Shown piece by piece: positions 44,845 through 53,145 of a stretch of 53,145 bases of DNA. A program made the translations under genes and the position numbers. The notes under the pieces are model-generated. The model had not been told where the DNA came from, did not search any database, and was given only the letters and a program-made list of their open reading frames with translations. Every line of letters begins with the position of its first letter. The first letter of the stretch is position 1. The DNA is from Acholeplasma sp. (GTDB taxonomy: Bacteria > Bacillota_I > Bacilli_A > Acholeplasmatales > Acholeplasmataceae). The stretch spans positions 1 to 53,145 of the forward strand of contig QZKD01000019.1 in assembly GCA_003605085.1 (NCBI GenBank), read 5' to 3'.

Positions 44845-44872
44845 TTGCAATATCAATAATTTCGTGTATAAT
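44845..44872 (+). promoter_or_regulatory. Promoter of the unknown-nfeD-stomatin operon
   Basis: TTGCAA at 44845-44850, 16-base spacer, TATAAT at 44867-44872, 10 bases before AAGGAG. Confidence 0.7.
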
Positions 44873-44897
44873 AGTAGGTGTAAGGAGTGTGAATCGG

Positions 44898-45272
44898 ATG
44901 GAAATTACTTGGTTCAACGAAAAGCCTAAAGATTGTATTGTCACGATTGCGGCTGGCAATATCACCTTAAACAAAGCAGCCACCAATTTCTTTGAGAGCG
45001 CATATAGCGTCTTATTAGGTATGGAGAGAAATCAGCGGCTGATCGTCATTAAACCTTTATCCAAAGCTGAAGCAATTCGTCATGATATTCCCGAATCCAA
45101 TAAGTATAAAATCACGGTTCGGTCATCATACAGTCGCGTCACAAATAAAGCGTTTATTGAAGAAATTTCGCAATTGCTTGGTATCGATTTTAACCAGGAA
45201 CCAAAGAAATATAAAGCTTCCTGGCAGAGCAAAGATCAACTTTTGATGGTTGATTTGAAGGAGGAAATCTAA
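44898..45272 (+). CDS. Conserved-looking protein of unknown function
   Basis: 124 residues, not recognised. Start ATG 44898 is chosen over GTG 44889 because AAGGAG (44882-44887) would abut the GTG. No membrane segment or signal, mixed alpha/beta composition; ITLNKAATNFFESAYSVLLG and the basic ITVRSSYSRVTNKAFIEE are the most structured-looking parts, the latter possibly nucleic-acid binding. One base separates it from nfeD, so it is likely co-translated with the membrane-quality proteins and may regulate or bind them. Confidence 0.7.
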   Translation: MEITWFNEKPKDCIVTIAAGNITLNKAATNFFESAYSVLLGMERNQRLIVIKPLSKAEAIRHDIPESNKYKITVRSSYSRVTNKAFIEEISQLLGIDFNQEPKKYKASWQSKDQLLMVDLKEEI

Positions 45273-45273
45273 T

Positions 45274-45705
45274 ATGCTCGAATACATGGTATGGTTTTGG
45301 TTAGGACTCTTTGTCATTGCTTTTGTTTTAGAAATTTTTACAGCGGATATGATCAGTATCTGGTTCGCGATTGCTGCGATTCCTAGTTTCATCATCGCTT
45401 TAGCGGGCGGAGATATCATTTTTCAGTCCGTGTCGTTTGTCGTCTTCACGTTAGTTTTACTTCTTCTAACTCGTCCTGTTGTCAAGAAATATTTGAAGAC
45501 CAATGAAATTAAAACCAATGTCGATGCCATGGTAGGAATGACGGGTAAAGTGATTAAAGAAATTACCCCAAATGACACAGGTCGTATTCTGATCCGTGCT
45601 TTGGACTGGGCAGCTGTGTCTAAAGAGGTCATTACTGTAGGCGAAATGGCACGTGTTTTAGATGTCGAAGGTAATAAATTAATTGTTGAAAAAATAGAAA
45701 AATAA
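45274..45705 (+). CDS. NfeD-like membrane protein
   Basis: 143 residues of the short NfeD type, without the ClpP-like protease domain: membrane segments at about 5-25, 28-45 and 48-65, then a C-terminal OB-fold (MVGMTGKVIKEITPNDTGRI, ARVLDVEGNKLIVEKI). These proteins partner with stomatin-family SPFH proteins, and the stomatin gene is next. GGAGG precedes the ATG. Confidence 0.92.
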   Translation: MLEYMVWFWLGLFVIAFVLEIFTADMISIWFAIAAIPSFIIALAGGDIIFQSVSFVVFTLVLLLLTRPVVKKYLKTNEIKTNVDAMVGMTGKVIKEITPNDTGRILIRALDWAAVSKEVITVGEMARVLDVEGNKLIVEKIEK

Positions 45706-45730
45706 AAATAAAAGAAAGAGGTAGAAAACT

Positions 45731-46678
45731 ATGTTTGGATTTGAATTCTTCCCCCCAGTATTAATTAGTGTAGGTGCACTCACAGGAATCATCATTGCGA
45801 TTGTTATTGCTTTCATGATTCTTGCATTAAGTTTCCGTTTGGTCACCCAAACGAGATGTATGGTTGTTGAACGTCTTGGTGCTTATCATAAAACACTTGG
45901 TGTTGGAGTTCACTTTATTATTCCCTTAATCGATCGCGTCTCTCGTACGGTAAGTTTAAAGGAACAAGTCAAAGACTTTGAACCCCAAGCCGTCATTACA
46001 CGTGATAACGTCACGATGCAAATTGATACCGTTGTATTCTTCACGATCACTGACCCAAAATTATATATCTATGGTACAGAAAATCCTTTAATGGCGATCG
46101 AAAACATCTCTGCAACAACCCTTCGTAACATCATCGGTGAACTTGACCTTGATGAAACATTAACATCAAGAGATCTTATCAACACCCGCATGAGAACAAC
46201 ACTCGATGAAGCCACAGACCCATGGGGAATTAAAGTAACCCGTGTCGAAGTGAAAAACATTATCCCACCCAAAGATATCCGTGATTCCATGGAAAAGCAA
46301 ATGAGAGCAGAACGTGAAAAACGTCAAAACATCTTGATTGCTGAAGGTGAAAAGAGATCCGCCATTCTTACTGCTGAAGGTGAAGCAGAAGCGTTAATCT
46401 TAAGAGCTGAAGCAAATAAGAAACAACGTATTTTAGAAGCTGAAGGTCAAGCAAGTGCAATCTTTAAGATTAAAGAAGCTGAAGCCCTAGGGATTAAGTT
46501 GATTAAGGATGCTGGTGCCGACCAAGCCGTATTAACTTTAAAATCTTTAGAAGCATTAGCTCTCGTTGCGAATGGTCAAGCAACTAAACTTGTCGTTCCA
46601 ACCAATATTACAGATTTAGCATCCACTGTCATGATGGCAGCTGAATTTTCAAGAAAAGAGCCGTCTGAAAAGAAATAA
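45731..46678 (+). CDS. Stomatin/prohibitin-like SPFH protein (QmcA-like)
   Basis: 315 residues. N-terminal membrane segment (14-32), SPFH domain (about 38-210; VVERLGAYHKTLGVGVHFII, EVKNIIPPKDIRDSMEKQM) and an Ala/Glu-rich coiled coil (about 200-270, AEGEAEALILRAEANKKQ). Forms membrane microdomain scaffolds with NfeD in other bacteria. GAAAGAGG precedes the ATG. Ends the operon. Confidence 0.94.
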   Translation: MFGFEFFPPVLISVGALTGIIIAIVIAFMILALSFRLVTQTRCMVVERLGAYHKTLGVGVHFIIPLIDRVSRTVSLKEQVKDFEPQAVITRDNVTMQIDTVVFFTITDPKLYIYGTENPLMAIENISATTLRNIIGELDLDETLTSRDLINTRMRTTLDEATDPWGIKVTRVEVKNIIPPKDIRDSMEKQMRAEREKRQNILIAEGEKRSAILTAEGEAEALILRAEANKKQRILEAEGQASAIFKIKEAEALGIKLIKDAGADQAVLTLKSLEALALVANGQATKLVVPTNITDLASTVMMAAEFSRKEPSEKK

Positions 46679-46697
46679 CATATTTCATCAAGCAGAG

Positions 46698-46727
46698 AAA
46701 ACGCGTACTGGGGGGTACGCGTTTTTT
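46698..46727. terminator. Bidirectional terminator
   Basis: 11-base-pair stem (46698-46708 with 46715-46725), loop TGGGGG, T-tract on both sides; serves the stomatin operon and the convergent phosphodiesterase gene. Confidence 0.88.
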
Positions 46728-46733
46728 CCTTAT

Positions 46734-47840
46734 TTATTTCGTAAATATAACGAGAGGTACTTCCATTTCTTCTTGGGTTAATCCAGCATGATGGGCAACA
46801 AAGGATTTACCTTCACCGATTTTCATCATCATTTTCCCTGTAGCTATCGCGATATAGTCGCCTAAGAATTGGTTGAGCATTTTATGCTTTTTCCCTGTAC
46901 CTAACCATTCTTTTGCAAGAAGTTCTTCTTTGGTAAGGAGGAGGAAGTTTTCACCATAGTTTTTTTCGAAATGCGCCTTGAATTCGAGTTTAAATTTAGT
47001 TTTAACAAAGAAATTGGTCGCTCTGGGTTCCATGGATGGCAACCTCTTAAGCATATTCATGAGTATCTGATCTTTAAAAAGATCCACTTCACTCACATCC
47101 GTTAGTCCATGATCTGCAATCACGATAATGGCAGTGTTCTTCGCTGAGAAAAATGCCATACGTTCTAATTCTTCATCCAAATGTTGCACGACATTGCGTG
47201 TTGCATAGGCATCCACCCCGTATTGATGTTCGGTTAAGTCGGGGTCTGTCCAATAGACATAAGTAAATGATTTTGGGTGTAATCGGGTGATTTCAATCAC
47301 TTTATCCACTTGATCTTTGAATGAAGCATAGCCATCTTCACGAAAATTGGGGAAAAGTTCATGCAATGTGATATGATCTGCGGAATGTTTTCTTATCTGT
47401 TCATAAATCAGTGGATATTTAAGATATTTTTCACGAAAATTGATGTCAAAATTTCGATTTGTATCATAGAAATCTTGATTTTGAAACACAACGATATTGG
47501 CATCCTCTTTTGGAAAATACTGAACCCAACCAAGATAACCTGATTGATAAGGAGGTAGACCGGATAATACCGTATTGGTTGCAGCAACCGTCGTAGGTGG
47601 AAAGACCGAGGTAATGACATCTTTTAAATGTTTGAGCAAAAAAGCACCTCTTGAAAGATGCTTCGATAATAAATTCATTCCCATGCCGTCTAAAAGAACC
47701 AAAACAACATGGCCTTTGTCTTGAATCGCATCCGCAAGTACTTGAAGTTCTGGGTATCTTGTCGGTGCTTGATATTTTTTTAGAATCGTTGCTGTCACAT
47801 TCAAAATCGAATGTGTATAATCGGGTGTCATGATTGACAT
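46734..47840 (-). CDS. Type I phosphodiesterase/nucleotide pyrophosphatase-like enzyme
   Basis: 368 residues, alkaline phosphatase superfamily. Metal and nucleophile sites are in order: LLDGMGMNLLSKH near residue 50, nucleophilic Thr in FPPTTVAATNTVLSG, TDPDLTEHQYGVDAYAT and IADHGLTD. No signal peptide, so likely cytoplasmic. Seventeen bases after the pdp stop, suggesting a role in nucleotide or nucleoside turnover. Exact substrate unknown. Confidence 0.88.
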   Translation of the reverse strand: MSIMTPDYTHSILNVTATILKKYQAPTRYPELQVLADAIQDKGHVVLVLLDGMGMNLLSKHLSRGAFLLKHLKDVITSVFPPTTVAATNTVLSGLPPYQSGYLGWVQYFPKEDANIVVFQNQDFYDTNRNFDINFREKYLKYPLIYEQIRKHSADHITLHELFPNFREDGYASFKDQVDKVIEITRLHPKSFTYVYWTDPDLTEHQYGVDAYATRNVVQHLDEELERMAFFSAKNTAIIVIADHGLTDVSEVDLFKDQILMNMLKRLPSMEPRATNFFVKTKFKLEFKAHFEKNYGENFLLLTKEELLAKEWLGTGKKHKMLNQFLGDYIAIATGKMMMKIGEGKSFVAHHAGLTQEEMEVPLVIFTK

Positions 47841-47855
47841 GCCCTTACTCCCCCT

Positions 47856-49151
47856 CTATTTGATAGTGCGTTTAATAAGTGGTATATCTTTGTGTTCTTT
47901 TCCGATGACAATGGCATGTTTGATTAAATTAGACGCTTCTTCTATCCCTTTGTCACGGACATAGAGTGTAGCCAGTGTGTCACCTTTTTTGATGTAATGA
48001 CCAATCTTGACGTGAAGATCAACACCAACATCGAGAAGCACTTGATCTTCTTTGGTTTCTCTTCCTGCACCTAAACGCATCGCAGCTTTCCCAATATCTA
48101 ATGCATTGATATCTGTGATATAACCTTCTTTATCTGAGAGGATAGCAATCCGTTTTTTAGCTAGTAGTGCTTCAGGATCTTTCAGTGCGTTTATATCGCC
48201 ACCTTGTGCTTTGGCGAGTTCTAAGAATTTTTTATAGGCCGAACCATCGTTGAGTGCTTGGTAAAGTTTTTGCTTCGCATCATCCAATGATATGGCTAAA
48301 TTAGAGTCTAACATCAAATGAGAACCAATCGTAACCGTGACTTCAACAAGATCTTTAGGTCCACGGCCTTGTAGTGTTTCGATGGCTTCATAGACTTCAA
48401 GAGCATTCCCGATCTTATGACCAAGAGGCTCATCCATACCCGTAAGTATGGCTGTCATTTTTTTACCTGCAAGTCTTCCAATCGAAACCATAAGTTCAGC
48501 AAGTTTTACCGCTTCTTCTTCAGTTTTCATGAATGCTCCGTGACCGACCTTTACGTCGAGGACGATCGCATCGGCACCACTGGCAAGTTTTTTTGACATA
48601 ATGGAAGACGCAATGAGTGGAATCACATCCACAGTAGCCGTCACATCGCGAAGTGCATAGAGTTTTTTATCTGCAGGTGCCACATCACCACTTTGACCCA
48701 CAACAGCAATCCCTATTTCATTGACTTGAGCGATGAAATCTTCGACTGATCGTTCGACTTGATATCCAGGAATACTTTCAAGCTTATCAATAGTACCTCC
48801 TGTGTGTCCTAGACCACGACCACTCATCTTGGCGAATTTCGCACCTAGTGAGGCAAGCAATGGTCCTAAAATGAGAGTGACCTTATCTCCAACGCCCCCC
48901 GTGGAATGCTTATCAACTTTGATTCCTGGAATGGATGATAAGTCGATAACATCACCCGAATCGCGCATGGCTAATGCGAGATAGGTCGCTTCTTCATTGG
49001 TCATTTTTTGAAAATATACAGCCATTAAAAAGGCGCTCATCTGATAATCAGGGATGAGTCCTTGAGTATAGTTATGAATAATATATTGGATTTCTTGTTG
49101 TGTTAAAGGAAATCCATCACGTTTTTTGGATATCAGATCAATCATATGCAT
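47856..49151 (-). CDS. pdp: Pyrimidine-nucleoside phosphorylase
   Basis: 431 residues from ATG 49151, at a workable distance from AGGAG; the GTG at 49160 is too close. MIDLISKKRDGFPLTQQEI, the phosphate-binding KHSTGGVGDK, the thymidine-phosphorylase signature SGRGLGHTGGTIDKLE and the C-terminal biotinyl-like domain DVHVKIGHYIKKGDTLA-type segment identify the family. Releases (deoxy)ribose-1-phosphate, which DeoB converts. Confidence 0.96.
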   Translation of the reverse strand: MHMIDLISKKRDGFPLTQQEIQYIIHNYTQGLIPDYQMSAFLMAVYFQKMTNEEATYLALAMRDSGDVIDLSSIPGIKVDKHSTGGVGDKVTLILGPLLASLGAKFAKMSGRGLGHTGGTIDKLESIPGYQVERSVEDFIAQVNEIGIAVVGQSGDVAPADKKLYALRDVTATVDVIPLIASSIMSKKLASGADAIVLDVKVGHGAFMKTEEEAVKLAELMVSIGRLAGKKMTAILTGMDEPLGHKIGNALEVYEAIETLQGRGPKDLVEVTVTIGSHLMLDSNLAISLDDAKQKLYQALNDGSAYKKFLELAKAQGGDINALKDPEALLAKKRIAILSDKEGYITDINALDIGKAAMRLGAGRETKEDQVLLDVGVDLHVKIGHYIKKGDTLATLYVRDKGIEEASNLIKHAIVIGKEHKDIPLIKRTIK

Positions 49152-49211
49152 AGGTATCACATCTCCTATATGTTATTTTAACATAAACACCCCTGGAATA
49201 AAACCAAACTG

Positions 49212-49220
49212 TGTTATAAT
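49212..49220 (+). promoter_or_regulatory. Extended -10 promoter of the histidine phosphatase gene
   Basis: TGT-TATAAT at 49212-49220, 25 bases before the ATG. Confidence 0.6.
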
Positions 49221-49244
49221 GTAACTCGTGAAACGAGGTATCCT

Positions 49245-49814
49245 ATGATCCTAGCCATGGTCCGACACGGACAAACATACTATAATGCATCAGGTAAAGT
49301 TCAAGGACGGGTTAACATCCCTCTAAATGACAAAGGTAAGTCCCAAGCGATAAAACTTGGTCAAACGATAAGAGATTCCCATGAAGTCTTTGACAGGTTG
49401 ATGGCTTCTCCACTTTCAAGAGCACTCGAGACCGCACACATCATCGCCAAAGAAATTGGATATGAGCGACCTATTTTGGTCAATCATCAATTTGTAGAAA
49501 GAGATTTTTATCATTTGGATGGGACACCTGTCGAAACAGCTATGCCTCTGGTAAGAAGCCATGGCTATGCTTTTGAAGACTATGAAACCGACGTCAAATT
49601 GATAGAGCGTATCTCTATTGCTGTTAAAAACTTATATCAAGACCATGCAGATGAACGAATACTGCTGGTTGCTCATTCGCACGTTATCAAAGCACTCATG
49701 ATCTATGCAAATCCCCAAAAATACACATTTGCTGATTTTATTGGGCATGTTGATGTCATATTTTTTAAGGTGACTGCGGATAATATTTCCGTCATAGAAC
49801 ATAAAAAGGCCTAA
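49245..49814 (+). CDS. Histidine phosphatase (phosphoglycerate mutase-like) family protein
   Basis: 189 residues. Catalytic His in MVRHGQTYYNASGKVQGR, Arg/Leu motif SPLSRALETAHIIA, second His in LLVAHSHVIKALM. Phosphatase-type members (for example CobC-like, PhoE-like) and mutases share these. No function can be assigned beyond family; it may be a phosphatase rather than a glycolytic mutase because it is shorter than GpmA. GAGGT precedes the ATG. Confidence 0.88.
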   Translation: MILAMVRHGQTYYNASGKVQGRVNIPLNDKGKSQAIKLGQTIRDSHEVFDRLMASPLSRALETAHIIAKEIGYERPILVNHQFVERDFYHLDGTPVETAMPLVRSHGYAFEDYETDVKLIERISIAVKNLYQDHADERILLVAHSHVIKALMIYANPQKYTFADFIGHVDVIFFKVTADNISVIEHKKA

Positions 49815-49824
49815 GCGGCCTTTT
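49804..49824. terminator. Bidirectional terminator containing both stop codons
   Basis: Stem AAAAGGCC/GGCCTTTT with loop TAAGC. The stop codons of the convergent phosphatase and plsC genes both lie at the loop. Confidence 0.85.
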
Positions 49825-50614
49825 CATCGGATAAACGATCATTGATAATATGAAACACTTGATCTGCGACCTCTGCGGTCGTTTTTTCTTTTATGGACTG
49901 GTAAGGAATTAAAGGATGAATCACCACTTTAATCTTGGTCACTCGCCATGGCGCGCGATGTTTGATTCGTGTGGTCCCCTGAATGCTTACAGGAAGCAAA
50001 TTGGCTTCTGCTTTCATAGCGACACGATAAGCACCTGCACGCATGGCCACCATTTTAACATCATCGCGATCTTTGATTCCGCCTTCAGGATAAATCGTCA
50101 TCGCCATACCATCTTTAATGACCTTGATCGCATCCACCATTGCACGCGCTGTGTTTCTGTCACTGGACCTGTCAATGGGAAACGCCCCTAAGTATTTTAA
50201 CCACAAACCGATAAGTGGTGCTTTGTATACACTCATTTTTGGGGTAAATGTGGTCGGACGATTCATAAAATGAAATACGATGAATGGATCTGCATAAGAT
50301 TTGTGGTTCGCATAGATGCAAAGGGGTCCATCTTTAGGAATATTTTCAAGTCCTTCAACGTGGATTTTAAGACGCATGAAGAAAAAGATGAGCCATTCAG
50401 ATGTGCTTCGTGTTAAATAGTATTTATATCGATTGGTGAATTTCGTCCACTTCATTATGGGAAAATTGGCTAGAATGAAAAGTACAGTTACGATAAACGA
50501 TACCACTGCTCCTGTAATAATCCACAAAATGACAAAATACCAGGTCGCACTAACCATTGTTGTAAAAAGGTAAACATAGAGTCCCCATAAAATGACATAG
50601 AGAATAGAAATCAT
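49811..50614 (-). CDS. plsC: 1-acyl-sn-glycerol-3-phosphate acyltransferase
   Basis: 267 residues. Membrane segments at the N-terminus (about 5-60), then the acyltransferase motif NHKSYADPFIVF (HxxxxD) near residue 115, YPEGGIKDRD and LLPVSIQGT. Adds the second acyl chain to make phosphatidic acid. Overlaps dfrA by 4 bases and the convergent phosphatase gene by 4. Confidence 0.93.
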   Translation of the reverse strand: MISILYVILWGLYVYLFTTMVSATWYFVILWIITGAVVSFIVTVLFILANFPIMKWTKFTNRYKYYLTRSTSEWLIFFFMRLKIHVEGLENIPKDGPLCIYANHKSYADPFIVFHFMNRPTTFTPKMSVYKAPLIGLWLKYLGAFPIDRSSDRNTARAMVDAIKVIKDGMAMTIYPEGGIKDRDDVKMVAMRAGAYRVAMKAEANLLPVSIQGTTRIKHRAPWRVTKIKVVIHPLIPYQSIKEKTTAEVADQVFHIINDRLSDEKAA

Positions 50615-51084
50615 GTGGAAATCCTTTCGTACACCGTGAAGATGAGCCCCTCGTCGATGGTTTTGTTAATCAGTTGGTAATCACTTAAGTTGAATCTTGG
50701 AAAATAAACATTTCCTTCATGCGTTCGGAGAACGAATGTAATGTAGAGACGTTTGGCATAAGGAAGACATAATTGATAGATGGTTTTGCCTCCTATCACC
50801 ATAATGTCTTCATTCGTCTCTTTCAAGAAATGAAATAAATCTTTGACCCATATGGCATCAGGATAGTCTGCTGGAAGGATATTGGCAACATAGATTTTTC
50901 TAAAAGGGAGTGGTTTGGTTTTATAGTAAGATTTTAACGACTGATACGTCATGTCTCCCATTAATACTGCAGCATCTTTGGTTTTACTTTTAAAATACTG
51001 CAAATCTTTTGGGTAATGCCAAGGAAGGACATTATCTTTACCAATGAGCCAATTTTCATCCATTGCCCAAATCATTTCAATCAT
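50611..51084 (-). CDS. dfrA: Dihydrofolate reductase
   Basis: 157 residues. [20 protein letters not shown] with the acidic catalytic position, [10 protein letters not shown] and [12 protein letters not shown] give the DHFR fold. Recycles the dihydrofolate made by ThyA. Overlaps thyA and plsC by 4 bases each. Confidence 0.95.
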   Translation of the reverse strand: MIEMIWAMDENWLIGKDNVLPWHYPKDLQYFKSKTKDAAVLMGDMTYQSLKSYYKTKPLPFRKIYVANILPADYPDAIWVKDLFHFLKETNEDIMVIGGKTIYQLCLPYAKRLYITFVLRTHEGNVYFPRFNLSDYQLINKTIDEGLIFTVYERIST

Positions 51085-51947
51085 ACAGCCACCTTCCCTT
51101 TAATCGCAGGATGGGGATGATAATCGATAAGTTCAAAATCTTCATATCTAAAATCATAAAGCGAAGTGATATTCGGATTCAAGTTCATCTTGGGACGTGG
51201 TCTAGAATCTCGTTTAAGTTGGAGTTCAATCTGCTCAAAATGATTTTGATAAATATGGGCATCTCCCAAAGTATGGACAAATTCACCTGCTTCGTATCCT
51301 GTCACTTGAGCGACCATCAATAAAAGGAGTGCATAGCTTGCGATATTGAAAGGTACACCTAAGAAAATGTCCGCACTGCGTTGATAAAGTTGTAAAGATA
51401 ATTTGTGATCTGCAACATAAAATTGAATTAAGGTGTGACAGGGAGGTAGTGCCATATGTGCAATTTCTGCAGGATTCCAAGCCGATAAAATCATCCGTCT
51501 AGAATTGGGATTATGCTTGATTTCATTTAATATAAATTCAAGTTGATCCACACCATTAAAGTTACGCCATTGCGCACCATAGACCGGACCAAGATCACCA
51601 TGTTTTTTAGCAAATTCAGGATCTTGCTTAATCTTCTCTACATATTCATCCATGGTTTCATTTTTATAATCGCTTGACTTCTTAAAGGCTTCATAGGGCC
51701 ATTCATTCCAGATACGTACGTCGTGATCAACTAAATATTTGATATTAGTATCACCTTTGATAAACCATAAAAGTTCATGAATAATCGACTTTAAGTGAAC
51801 TTTTTTTGTTGTGAGTAAAGGGAATCCTTCGGATAGGTCAAAGCGCATTTGATAACCAAAAACACTTTTGGTTCCTGTTTGAGTACGATCCATTTTGAAG
51901 GTACCATGTTCCATGACATGTCGACATAAATCAAGATAAGGTTTCAT
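51081..51947 (-). CDS. thyA: Thymidylate synthase
   Basis: 288 residues. Catalytic Cys in [14 protein letters not shown], substrate Arg in [27 protein letters not shown] and the C-terminal Val. Makes dTMP from dUMP, which comEB can supply. Overlaps dfrA; nine bases after pepV, so one operon. Confidence 0.97.
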   Translation of the reverse strand: MKPYLDLCRHVMEHGTFKMDRTQTGTKSVFGYQMRFDLSEGFPLLTTKKVHLKSIIHELLWFIKGDTNIKYLVDHDVRIWNEWPYEAFKKSSDYKNETMDEYVEKIKQDPEFAKKHGDLGPVYGAQWRNFNGVDQLEFILNEIKHNPNSRRMILSAWNPAEIAHMALPPCHTLIQFYVADHKLSLQLYQRSADIFLGVPFNIASYALLLLMVAQVTGYEAGEFVHTLGDAHIYQNHFEQIELQLKRDSRPRPKMNLNPNITSLYDFRYEDFELIDYHPHPAIKGKVAV

Positions 51948-51956
51948 GAGACCTCC

Positions 51957-53145
51957 TTATTTCGCGAGTTCGTATAGTGCTTCGGTATATATGATGGTAG
52001 CAAGGATAAAATCATCAAGATCAATAAATTCATTCTTTTGATGAATATAGGTGGGCTTGTTCAAAAAATGTGGACCAAAAGCAACACTATTTGGCATTGC
52101 TCTAGCAAATGTTCCTCCACCGATATTGATGGGTTTCGCTTCTTTATCACCGGTGTGTTTGATATAGACATTCATGAGTGTTTTGATAAGATCTGAGTTC
52201 GGATCTTTATAAAGGAGATGATCATGTTTGTCGACGGTTATGGTCGCGTAATAAGGTGAAAATCGATTTTTTAACGTAGTAACAACTTGATCAAATTGAA
52301 CACCGTTGGGATATCTAAGATTGAGTTGAATGCGATATGCACCCTTTTCGATCGATAGTACACCTACATTATTGGTAAGTGGTCCCATTTCTTCATCGAG
52401 ATAGTTTAAACCGAGCTTAATACCATGATAATCATCGATTAAATAGGATTGATACATGTCAATAAAGGAATGATGAATACCGGCGAAAATAAAGAAAGTG
52501 ATTAAGCGGTCAATGGCATTTTCACCAAACTGAGGTGTGGATCCATGCGCGCTTTTTCCCACAATACTGACTTTATAATGATCGCCTTGATCGATGCATT
52601 CTCCTTGATAATTGTTTTGTTTAATAAATGCTGCAAAGAGTTGATCAAAAGGTTTGGTTTTTGCAAGGTTTGCTGTAGCAGCATCAGGAACCATGTTATC
52701 TCTTAAACCACCTTGGAAAGAAAGAATATCATTGGATATGAATTTCCCTTCAACAAAAATACGTGAAATACCTTTTTCAGCATAAATCAAGGGGAAATCA
52801 GCATCAGGAATAAATCCTGAAACTGGAGTTTCTGGATACACACTAAAATAGTGTCTTACGCAACGCCATGCTGTTTCTTCATCGTTTCCTAAGATAAGTT
52901 TAATTCGTTTGGAAAGTGGAACACCAAGTTCTTTAAGTATTTTTAACGCATAATAAGCAGCAATCGTGGGTCCTTTATCATCTTCTGTACCGCGACCATA
53001 CATTTTATTGTCATGTATTTCTGCACCATATGGTGGATATGTCCAGCCACTACCTGCAGGAACAACATCTAAATGGCCAATCATTCCCACAAATTCTTTT
53101 TGGTTTCCGTACTCAATATGTCCAGCATAGCCATCAAGATTGATG
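51957..53145 (-). CDS. pepV: Dipeptidase PepV, M20 family (5' partial)
   Basis: Open to the right edge; 396 residues are visible and 50 or so are missing. GYAGHIEYGNQKEF is followed by the zinc motif GMIGHLDVVPAGSGW, then YGRGTEDDKGP with the second metal-binding residues and NDEETAWRCV; the lid domain follows. The window begins inside the catalytic part, so the true start lies beyond 53145. First visible gene of pepV-thyA-dfrA-plsC. Confidence 0.94.
   Translation of the reverse strand, partial: INLDGYAGHIEYGNQKEFVGMIGHLDVVPAGSGWTYPPYGAEIHDNKMYGRGTEDDKGPTIAAYYALKILKELGVPLSKRIKLILGNDEETAWRCVRHYFSVYPETPVSGFIPDADFPLIYAEKGISRIFVEGKFISNDILSFQGGLRDNMVPDAATANLAKTKPFDQLFAAFIKQNNYQGECIDQGDHYKVSIVGKSAHGSTPQFGENAIDRLITFFIFAGIHHSFIDMYQSYLIDDYHGIKLGLNYLDEEMGPLTNNVGVLSIEKGAYRIQLNLRYPNGVQFDQVVTTLKNRFSPYYATITVDKHDHLLYKDPNSDLIKTLMNVYIKHTGDKEAKPINIGGGTFARAMPNSVAFGPHFLNKPTYIHQKNEFIDLDDFILATIIYTEALYELAK

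Noticed and set aside
1-53145. CRISPR arrays, insertion sequences, prophage or tRNA genes.
   Set aside because: No regularly spaced repeats, transposase or phage proteins, and no tRNA-like cloverleaf were found on reading both strands by eye; a tRNAscan run would be the decisive test for tRNAs.

Overview
The window is a dense, AT-rich (roughly 40% G+C or less by eye), housekeeping-rich stretch of a bacterial chromosome. Gene order, type B RNase P RNA, a T-box leader, c-di-AMP receptor DarA, RecU, RNase J and MutS2 all point to the Bacillota. TGA is used as a stop (asparaginase, dtd) and TGG as Trp, so the code is standard, not the Mycoplasma code. A low-GC lineage near the Mollicutes or Erysipelotrichia (for example Acholeplasma- or Izemoplasma-like) is a plausible guess, but the sequence alone does not settle it. 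No phage, insertion sequence, CRISPR array, tRNA or 16S/23S rRNA gene was seen.

Layout. 1-5.3 kb (+): the end of a branched-chain-amino-acid-type ABC operon (livM partial, livG with an unusual coiled-coil N-terminus, livF, livJ-like lipoprotein), then an alpha/beta hydrolase. 5.36-6.5 kb: a 1.15 kb gene-free stretch. 6.5-8.2 kb (+): asparaginase and a six-helix membrane protein. 8.2-13.3 kb (-): lepA, hemW-xerD-deoB. 13.5-14.4 kb (+): a lipoprotein with two FMN-binding-like domains. 14.5-19.7 kb: a cation-transport block, in which two CaCA exchangers flank two CorC/HlyC-type DUF21-CBS proteins; the first exchanger sits behind a yybP-ykoY (Mn2+) riboswitch and the CorC pair behind an unassigned attenuator-like leader. 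19.7-28.3 kb (-): hydrolase, rnpB, pnp, rpsO, darA, ribF, truB, trxA, mutS2. 28.3 kb (+): rnhC.

29.2-36.6 kb (-): one run of nine genes with almost no gaps, GNAT-hisS-aspS-msrA-comEB-YlbL-like-unknown-lspA-rluD, behind a very short T-box leader whose probable specifier reads GACAC (Asp GAC and His CAC overlapping). 36.6-39.8 kb (-): apt-rel-dtd, divergent from rarA (+). 41-43.5 kb: rnjA (-) and recU (+), divergent. 43.5-44.35 kb (-): a ThiT-like thiamine ECF component behind a TPP riboswitch. 44.4-46.7 kb (+): an SPFH-only protein, an unknown protein, NfeD and a stomatin-like protein. 46.7-49.2 kb (-): pyrimidine-nucleoside phosphorylase and a nucleotide pyrophosphatase-like enzyme. 49.2 kb (+): a histidine phosphatase. 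49.8-53.1 kb (-): pepV-thyA-dfrA-plsC, with pepV cut by the window edge.

Many neighbourhoods match Bacillus-type order (truB-ribF-rpsO-pnp; apt-rel-dtd-hisS-aspS; lepA-hemW; xerD-deoB; lspA-rluD), which supports the assignments. The most interesting items are the miniature T-box and its nine-gene operon, the FMN-lipoprotein with one intact and one degenerate flavinylation motif, the unassigned leader upstream of the CorC pair, the LivG extension, and the SPFH/NfeD cluster with its unknown protein.
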